Source: Pseudomonas sp. RSB 5.4 (lineage in GTDB: Bacteria; Pseudomonadota; Gammaproteobacteria; Pseudomonadales; Pseudomonadaceae). Taken from it: a stretch of 64,000 nucleotides of DNA. Below the pieces are notes generated by a model. The model was not told the origin of the DNA, did no database searches, and saw nothing but the letters and a program-made list of their open reading frames with translations. The stretch's first letter is position 1, and each line of letters starts with the position of its first letter. The stretch spans positions 5,828,501-5,892,500 of the forward strand of contig NZ_CP146986.1 of the NCBI RefSeq assembly GCF_037126175.1, read 5' to 3'. This document shows positions 55,797-64,000 of the stretch, in pieces. The translations under genes were made by a program, and so were the position numbers.

Positions 55797-58700
55797 ATGC
55801 CGGCTTCATTCGTTCATCTACGCCTGCACACTGAATACTCCCTGGTCGACGGGCTGGTGCGGATCAAGCCACTGGTCAAGGCGCTGACCGGCATGAACAT
55901 GCCGGCGGTGGCAGTCACCGATCAGAACAACATGTGTTCCCTGGTCAAATTCTATAAAAACGCCATGGGCGCGGGCATCAAGCCGATCTGCGGTGCCGAC
56001 CTGTGGCTGTCGAACAAGGATCCGGACGCGCCATTGAGCCGGATCAGCCTGTTGGTAATGAACGCCAAGGGCTATCGCAATCTCACCGAGCTGATCTCGC
56101 GTGGCTTCATCGAGGGCCAGCGTAACGGCATGATCATCATCGAGCGCGAATGGGTCGCCGAGGCCAACGAAGGCCTGATCATGTTGTCCGCCGCCAAAGA
56201 AGGCGAGATCGGCATGGCGCTGATCGGCGGCAACCCGGCCGAGGCCGAAGCGCTGGCGCGTGAATGGATGGCGGTGTTCCCGGATCGTTTCTATCTGGAA
56301 ATCCAGCGCACCAACCGTCCCAACGACGAAGAACAACTGCACGGTGCGGTGGCCCTGGCCGACAAGCTCGGCGCGCCGCTGGTAGCGACCAACGATGTGC
56401 GCTTCATCAAGCAGGAAGACTTCGCCGCTCACGAAACCCGCGTGTGCATCGGCGAGGGCCGCGCGCTCGACGATCCGCGGCGTTCGAAGAATTACAGCGA
56501 TCAGCAATACCTCAAAAGCGCCGAGGAAATGGCCGAGCTGTTCAGCGACATTCCCGACGCCATCGAAAACACCGTCGAAATCGCCAAGCGCTGCAACATC
56601 GAAGTGAAACTGGGCACGCACTTCCTGCCCAACTTCCCGATTCCCGATGGCATGACCATCGACGAATATTTCCGCAAGGTGTCCTTCGAAGGTCTCGAAG
56701 AACGCCTCGCGGTGCTGTTGCCCAAGGACACCACCGAAGACTACGAAGCCAAGCGTCAGGTCTACGTTGATCGCTTGAATTTCGAGCTGGATATCATCAT
56801 CCAGATGGGCTTCCCCGGTTACTTCCTGATCGTGATGGACTTTATCCAGTGGGCCAAGAACAACGGCGTGCCGGTAGGTCCTGGCCGGGGGTCGGGTGCC
56901 GGCTCTCTGGTGGCTTACGTGCAGAAGATTACTGACCTCGACCCGCTGGAATACGACCTGCTGTTCGAACGTTTCCTTAACCCGGAACGGGTCTCGATGC
57001 CCGACTTCGACGTCGACTTCTGCATGGACGGTCGTGACCGGGTGATCGACTACGTGGCCGAGAAGTACGGTCGCAACGCGGTAAGTCAGATCATCACTTT
57101 CGGTTCCATGGCCGCGAAGGCTGTGGTGCGTGACGTGGCGCGGGTGCAGGGCAAGTCCTATGGTCTGGCGGATCGTCTGTCGAAGATGATTCCGTTCGAA
57201 GTCGGCATGACCCTGGAAAAAGCCTACGAACAGGAAGAGATCCTGCGTGACTTCATCAAGGTCGATGAAGAAGCGGCGGAAATCTGGGAGATGGCGCGCA
57301 AGCTCGAGGGCGTGGTGCGTAACGTCGGCAAGCACGCCGGTGGTGTGGTAATCGCCCCGACCAAGCTGACTGACTTCTCGCCGATCTATTGCGACGAGGC
57401 CGGTGACGGTCTGGTAACCCAGTTCGACAAGGACGACGTGGAGGCGGCCGGTCTGGTGAAGTTCGACTTCCTCGGCCTGCGAACCCTGACGATCATCGAC
57501 TGGGCACTGAAAACGATCAACCGCGACCGCGCCAAGGTCGGCGAAGAGCCGCTGGACATCGCGTTCATCCCGCTCGACGACAAGCCGACGTACAGCCTGT
57601 TGCAGAAAGCCGAAACCACCGCGGTGTTCCAGCTTGAATCGCGCGGCATGAAAGAGCTGATCAAAAAGCTCAAGCCCGACTGCCTGGAAGACTTGATCGC
57701 ACTGGTGGCCCTGTTCCGTCCGGGCCCGCTGCAGTCCGGCATGGTGGACGACTTCATCAACCGTAAGCACGGTCGCGCCGAACTGGCGTACCCGCACTCG
57801 GACTACCAGTACGAAGGCCTCAAGCCGGTATTGGCGCCGACTTACGGCATCATCCTGTATCAGGAACAGGTGATGCAGATCGCTCAGGTCATGGCCGGTT
57901 ACACCCTCGGTGGTGCGGACATGCTGCGGCGAGCCATGGGTAAGAAAAAGCCCGAGGAAATGGCCAAGCAACGTGGCGGTTTCATTGAGGGTTGCGCGAC
58001 CAACAATATCGATGCCGACCTGGCCGGTAACATTTTCGATCTGGTGGAAAAATTCGCCGGTTACGGCTTCAACAAATCCCACTCCGCCGCCTATGGCCTG
58101 GTGTCGTACCAGACCGCATGGTTGAAGGCGCACTACCCGGCGCCGTTCATGGCCGCGGTACTCTCGGCGGATATGCACAACACCGACAAGGTCGTGACCT
58201 TGATCGAGGAAGTGCGCACGATGAAGCTGCGCCTCGACGCGCCGGACGTGAACACTTCCGAGTTCAAGTTCACGGTGAACGACGACGGCCGCATCGTCTA
58301 TGGCCTGGGCGCGATCAAAGGCGTCGGCGAAGGCCCGGTGGAAGCGATCACCGAAGCGCGTCAGGCCGGCCCGTTCAAGGATCTGTTCGACTTCTGCGCC
58401 CGGGTCGACCTCAAGCGCATCAACAAGCGTACGCTGGACGGCTTGATCCGTAGCGGCGCACTGGATCGTCTCGGGCCTTATTTCCACGATGAGCAAAAGG
58501 CTTATCAGGCCAACATCGACCGCAACCGCGCCGTGCTGCTGGCGGCGATGGAAGAGGCGATCAAGTCTGCCGAACAGACCGCACGCACCCACGACAGTGG
58601 CCACGCCGACCTGTTCGGCGGGCTGTTCGTCGAGGAAGATGCCGACGTTTACGCGACCCATCGCAAGGCCAAGGAACTGACCCTCAAGGAACGCCTCAAG

Positions 58701-59318
58701 GGTGAGAAAGACACGCTGGGCCTGTACCTCACCGGTCACCCGATCGACGAGTACGAGGGCGAGATTCGCCGTTTCGCCCGGCAGCGCATCATCGACCTGA
58801 AGCCGGCCCGTGACACGCAAACCGTGGCCGGGATGATCATTGCCCTGCGGGTGATGAAGAACAAGAAGGGCGACAAGATGGGCTTCATCACCCTCGATGA
58901 CCGTTCGGGACGGATCGAAGCGTCGCTGTTCGCCGATGCGTTCCACTCCGCGCAGTCGCTGTTGCAGACCGACGCGATGGTGGTGGTCGAAGGCGAAGTC
59001 AGCAACGATGACTTCTCCGGCGGCTTGCGTCTGCGGGTCAAGCGGGTGATGAGCATGGAAGATGCACGCACCAATCTGGCCGAGAGCCTGCGCCTGAAGC
59101 TGCACACTCAGGACTTGAAAGGCGATCAGCTACGCTGGTTGGGTGAACTGCTCAAGCGTCACCGCGGGGCGTGCCCGATCACCATGGAGTACACCAGTCC
59201 CGATGCGAAGACCTTGCTGCAGTTTGGCGAGACCTGGCGAATCGACCCGGCGGATGCGTTGATTCAAGCCCTGCGTGACCAGTTCGGGCGAGACAACGTC
59301 TTCCTCCAATACCGTTGA
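55797..59318 (+). CDS. dnaE: DNA polymerase III alpha subunit
   Basis: The 1173-residue catalytic subunit of the replicative polymerase. The N-terminal PHP domain begins [16 protein letters not shown]; palm aspartates Asp403 and Asp405 are in MPDFDVDFC; a helix-hairpin-helix and an OB domain (about residues 990-1080, with [18 protein letters not shown]) follow, then the tau-binding C-terminus. The length is close to the E. coli protein (1160). It lies between rnhB and accA as in many gammaproteobacteria. Confidence 0.98.
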   Translation: MPASFVHLRLHTEYSLVDGLVRIKPLVKALTGMNMPAVAVTDQNNMCSLVKFYKNAMGAGIKPICGADLWLSNKDPDAPLSRISLLVMNAKGYRNLTELISRGFIEGQRNGMIIIEREWVAEANEGLIMLSAAKEGEIGMALIGGNPAEAEALAREWMAVFPDRFYLEIQRTNRPNDEEQLHGAVALADKLGAPLVATNDVRFIKQEDFAAHETRVCIGEGRALDDPRRSKNYSDQQYLKSAEEMAELFSDIPDAIENTVEIAKRCNIEVKLGTHFLPNFPIPDGMTIDEYFRKVSFEGLEERLAVLLPKDTTEDYEAKRQVYVDRLNFELDIIIQMGFPGYFLIVMDFIQWAKNNGVPVGPGRGSGAGSLVAYVQKITDLDPLEYDLLFERFLNPERVSMPDFDVDFCMDGRDRVIDYVAEKYGRNAVSQIITFGSMAAKAVVRDVARVQGKSYGLADRLSKMIPFEVGMTLEKAYEQEEILRDFIKVDEEAAEIWEMARKLEGVVRNVGKHAGGVVIAPTKLTDFSPIYCDEAGDGLVTQFDKDDVEAAGLVKFDFLGLRTLTIIDWALKTINRDRAKVGEEPLDIAFIPLDDKPTYSLLQKAETTAVFQLESRGMKELIKKLKPDCLEDLIALVALFRPGPLQSGMVDDFINRKHGRAELAYPHSDYQYEGLKPVLAPTYGIILYQEQVMQIAQVMAGYTLGGADMLRRAMGKKKPEEMAKQRGGFIEGCATNNIDADLAGNIFDLVEKFAGYGFNKSHSAAYGLVSYQTAWLKAHYPAPFMAAVLSADMHNTDKVVTLIEEVRTMKLRLDAPDVNTSEFKFTVNDDGRIVYGLGAIKGVGEGPVEAITEARQAGPFKDLFDFCARVDLKRINKRTLDGLIRSGALDRLGPYFHDEQKAYQANIDRNRAVLLAAMEEAIKSAEQTARTHDSGHADLFGGLFVEEDADVYATHRKAKELTLKERLKGEKDTLGLYLTGHPIDEYEGEIRRFARQRIIDLKPARDTQTVAGMIIALRVMKNKKGDKMGFITLDDRSGRIEASLFADAFHSAQSLLQTDAMVVVEGEVSNDDFSGGLRLRVKRVMSMEDARTNLAESLRLKLHTQDLKGDQLRWLGELLKRHRGACPITMEYTSPDAKTLLQFGETWRIDPADALIQALRDQFGRDNVFLQYR

Positions 59319-59456
59319 CCGGCAAGTGCCATCATTGCGCTTGCCCGCAACCTGAATTTTTAATCTCGACCTCAGCGCGCCTCTCCCTTAAGGTAGGCGC
59401 GAATAGACAACCGGCCGGCCCAAGCTCATTTGGGACACGACCCAAGACGGACGCCT

Positions 59457-60404
59457 ATGAACCCGAATTTTCTAGATTTCGAACAGCCGATCGCCGACCT
59501 GCAAGCCAAGATCGAAGAGTTGCGCTTGGTCGGTAATGACAATTCGCTGAATATCGGCGATGAGATCTCCCGCCTGCAGGACAAGAGCCGCACGCTGACC
59601 GAAGACATCTTCGGCAAGCTGACCAGCTGGCAGATCGCACGCCTGGCGCGTCACCCGAAACGCCCGTACACCCTCGACTACATCGAGCACATCTTCACCG
59701 AGTTCGACGAACTGCACGGCGACCGTCACTTCTCCGACGACGCCGCCATTGTGGGCGGCGTGGCACGTCTGGAAGACCAGCCGGTGATGATCATCGGCCA
59801 CCAGAAGGGCCGCGAAGTGCGCGAGAAAGTTCGCCGCAACTTCGGCATGCCGCGTCCGGAAGGCTACCGCAAGGCCTGCCGTCTGATGGAAATGGCCGAG
59901 CGTTTCAAGATGCCGATCCTGACCTTCATCGACACCCCGGGTGCTTACCCTGGGATCGACGCTGAAGAGCGCAACCAGAGCGAAGCCATCGCCTGGAACC
60001 TGCGCGTGATGTCGCGCCTGAAGACCCCGATCATCGCCACCGTTATCGGTGAAGGTGGTTCCGGCGGTGCATTGGCGATCGGTGTCTGCGATCAGCTGAA
60101 CATGCTGCAATACTCGACCTACGCGGTGATCTCGCCGGAAGGTTGTGCTTCGATTCTGTGGAAAACCGCTGAAAAAGCACCGGATGCCGCTGAAGCCATG
60201 GGCATCACCGCCGAGCGCCTGAAAGGTCTGGGTATCGTCGACAAGGTGATCGGCGAACCACTGGGCGGCGCCCATCGTGATCCGGCCGCTGCCGCTGCGT
60301 CGATCCGTGCCGAGCTGAGCTCGCAACTGGCGATGCTGAAGAAGTTCGACAACGAAGCGCTGCTCAAGCGTCGTTACGATCGTCTGATGAGCTACGGTCT
60401 CTAA
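59457..60404 (+). CDS. accA: Acetyl-CoA carboxylase carboxyltransferase subunit alpha
   Basis: The 315-residue subunit, with AccD, transfers carboxyl from biotin to acetyl-CoA to make malonyl-CoA, which feeds the fatty acid pathway that uses FabZ. The crotonase-fold signature [20 protein letters not shown] and [14 protein letters not shown] are present. I start at [11 protein letters not shown]; upstream ATGs give a short unconserved extension. A REPIN follows the stop. Confidence 0.97.
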   Translation: MNPNFLDFEQPIADLQAKIEELRLVGNDNSLNIGDEISRLQDKSRTLTEDIFGKLTSWQIARLARHPKRPYTLDYIEHIFTEFDELHGDRHFSDDAAIVGGVARLEDQPVMIIGHQKGREVREKVRRNFGMPRPEGYRKACRLMEMAERFKMPILTFIDTPGAYPGIDAEERNQSEAIAWNLRVMSRLKTPIIATVIGEGGSGGALAIGVCDQLNMLQYSTYAVISPEGCASILWKTAEKAPDAAEAMGITAERLKGLGIVDKVIGEPLGGAHRDPAAAAASIRAELSSQLAMLKKFDNEALLKRRYDRLMSYGL

Positions 60405-60423
60405 GACATCTCGCAATACCCAA

Positions 60424-60513
60424 TGTGGGAGCGGGCTTGCTCGCGAAAGCGGTATAACAGTCGACAGATGTGTTGAATGTTGAAACGCCTTCGCGAGCAA
60501 GCCCGCTCCCACA
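60424..60513. repeat. REPIN (inverted REP pair)
   Basis: A 90-nt element with standard facing arms (TGTGGGAGCGGGCTTGCTCG), lying between the accA stop and the tilS start. It is the only REPIN seen inside the 41-64 kb housekeeping block. Confidence 0.9.
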
Positions 60514-60537
60514 TTTGATTTGGGCCAAGAGAAAGAT

Positions 60538-61866
60538 ATGGGTCAGTCCGTGAGTGATCTGCCTTCCCGGCTTCTGCGCAATCTTGCAGCTTGGCGCAAT
60601 GCCAAGACTTGGCGCGTGGCTTTCTCCGGCGGTCTGGATTCCACCGTCCTTCTGCATCTGCTGGCCCATCTCGCACAACGCCACTCCTTGCCGGCGCTCA
60701 GCGCCATCCATATCCACCACGGTCTTCAGGTTGCGGCTGATGCGTGGCCGGCGCATTGTCAGTCGGTCTGCGACGCACTGGACGTCGCGTTGCAAGTGGT
60801 GCGGGTGACGGTGCAACCCGGCGCCAGTCTGGAGCGGGCAGCGCGGGAGGCGCGGTATGCGGCGTTCACCTCGCTGACCGAGGCGGATGAGGTGCTGCTG
60901 ACCGGACAGCACCGTGATGATCAGGCCGAAACCCTGTTGTTTCGCTTGATGCGCGGTGCCGGCGTTCGCGGACTTTCGGCGATGCCGGCGCAGCGCCCGT
61001 TGGGGCAGGGCACGCTGCTGCGCCCATTGCTCGACGTGACGCGCTCCGAGCTTGAGGCTTACGCCCGCGCCCATCAGCTGCGCTGGATCGAAGACCCGTC
61101 GAACGAAGATCGGCAATTCTCGCGCAACTATCTGCGCCATCAGGTGCTGCCGTTGCTCACGGCGCGCTGGCCGCAGGCGCAGGCGAGCATGGCCCGCAGT
61201 GCGGCGCATCTGCGTGAGGCGCAAGGTTTGCTCGATGAGTTGGCGCAGCTCGATCTGGCACAAGCCGCCACGCCGAGCGAGTTTGCATGGCTGGGCCTGC
61301 CGTCGCTGGAACTGGCGCCGCTGGCGCGTTTATCTGCCGCTCGTCAACGCAATGCACTCAGTCACTGGCTCGAACCGCTGACCCGGCTACCTGACACCGA
61401 CCATTGGTCGGGTTGGGACAACCTCTGCGGCGCTGCCAGTGATGCATCGCCGGTCTGGCGTCTGGCCGATGGCGAACTGCAGCGCAGCGCCGGCCGGCTA
61501 TGGTGGCTGAGCGGCGACTGGCTGCGCGCGCCAGCGCTCGGCGCCGAATGGCCTGAACCGTCGACAACCCTACACTTGGCGAGTAACGGGCGTGTCATGT
61601 TCAGCGGGCAGGCTCCCGTCGGGCCACTGCGCATTGGCTATCGGCAGGGCGGCGAAGTGATGCATCTGGCGGAGCGCGGCCACCGCGATCTCAAGCGCCT
61701 GCTCAATGAGCGCGCGGTGCCGGGCTTCCTCCGTGGCAGATTGCCGCTGCTGTTTCGCGGCGCAGAATTGCTCGCCGTGGCGAACCTGCCGGGCCTTGAC
61801 GGGCAGAGGCCGGACGGCTGGAAATTGCATTGGCAGCCAACAGACGAAGATCAAGGTTTGAGATGA
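60538..61866 (+). CDS. tilS: tRNA(Ile)-lysidine synthase
   Basis: The 442-residue ATP-dependent enzyme converts C34 of the CAU-anticodon tRNA-Ile to lysidine, so it reads AUA. The PP-loop SGGLDS is at residues 30-35. HIHHGLQ and TGQHRDDQAETLLFRLMRGAG follow, and the two C-terminal domains are present. I chose the ATG giving MGQSVSDLP; an ATG six codons earlier is possible. The ribosome site is GAGAAAG-like. Confidence 0.95.
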   Translation: MGQSVSDLPSRLLRNLAAWRNAKTWRVAFSGGLDSTVLLHLLAHLAQRHSLPALSAIHIHHGLQVAADAWPAHCQSVCDALDVALQVVRVTVQPGASLERAAREARYAAFTSLTEADEVLLTGQHRDDQAETLLFRLMRGAGVRGLSAMPAQRPLGQGTLLRPLLDVTRSELEAYARAHQLRWIEDPSNEDRQFSRNYLRHQVLPLLTARWPQAQASMARSAAHLREAQGLLDELAQLDLAQAATPSEFAWLGLPSLELAPLARLSAARQRNALSHWLEPLTRLPDTDHWSGWDNLCGAASDASPVWRLADGELQRSAGRLWWLSGDWLRAPALGAEWPEPSTTLHLASNGRVMFSGQAPVGPLRIGYRQGGEVMHLAERGHRDLKRLLNERAVPGFLRGRLPLLFRGAELLAVANLPGLDGQRPDGWKLHWQPTDEDQGLR

Positions 61867-62119
61867 AAGGGGCATTCCGGTAGACTACGCTCCCTTCTTG
61901 ATACAACTTCTGTGGATTCGCCTGAATTGCAGGAGTTGCCGATTACCAAGCAGTCTTTGCTGGGCGATTCCAAAAAATGTGTAGCGAGCAACGTACCGGT
62001 GTTTCATCTGCCGGTCTGTCCCAACGCGGCGGTTTTTTTGAAAGGTGCACTGTGATTAATGCAGGTGATCGGGGGCTTCGGCCTTCCTTCGCTTTCCCCG
62101 GCGGCTCGTACCGCTTTAA

Positions 62120-64000
<1,881 letters not shown>

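Noticed and set aside
55818..59105. A 1095-codon minus-strand frame opposite dnaE
   Set aside because: Antisense shadow of DnaE; no recognisable domain.

Overview
The window is chromosomal DNA of a Pseudomonas, most likely of the P. fluorescens group. Three things point there: high-GC coding, the order of the core genes (ppc-adk-tsaB; mexL-mexJ-mexK near plsB; dapC-glnD-map divergent from rpsB-tsf-pyrH-frr), and at least a dozen intergenic REP sequences of the type GTGGGAGCGGGCTTGCTCGC. I saw no rRNA, tRNA, prophage, insertion sequence or CRISPR array. The assignment rests on reading the sequence and on remembered families; no search was run.

Positions 1-11000 hold two DUF4398-type envelope lipoproteins (one with an OmpA domain), a small conserved protein, ppc, adk, tsaB, a run of less studied genes (a 102-residue unknown, a DUF72 protein, an isocitrate lyase/PEP mutase family enzyme, an extensin-like protein, a protein with an internally duplicated module) and rsmJ. 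Positions 11000-16100 carry a MexL-type repressor divergent from a MexJ/MexK-type RND efflux pair without an outer-membrane gene. Positions 16073-17380 have no gene. They hold a strongly folded GC-rich element and an 11-unit tandem array of REP-bearing 72-73 nt repeats.

Positions 17380-37200 are mostly on the minus strand: a DUF4197 protein, a YbaY lipoprotein and a two-domain relative, plsB, a cold-shock gene (plus strand), rlmA, dapE, an NdvB-type glucan synthase, tcdA facing csdE-csdA, dapD with an ArsC/YffB-like gene, a CPA1 antiporter, and dapC. Three succinylase-branch diaminopimelate genes (dapE, dapD, dapC) lie here but are not contiguous. Between the antiporter and dapC are two AT-richer paralogous genes for small astacin-like metalloproteases without signal peptides; these look accessory.

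Positions 37190-64000 are the conserved housekeeping block: glnD and map on the minus strand, then on the plus strand rpsB, tsf, pyrH, frr, uppS, cdsA, dxr, rseP, bamA, skp, lpxD, fabZ, lpxA, lpxB, rnhB, dnaE, accA, tilS, pyrG and the start of kdsA, which is cut by the window end. Many of these genes overlap by 1-4 nt. The block joins translation, isoprenoid and phospholipid precursors, outer-membrane assembly, lipid A and fatty acid synthesis and replication.

The least explained material is the metalloprotease pair, the repeat array whose REP stems show paired compensatory changes, the adjacent folded element, and the duplicated-module protein at 9565-10185.
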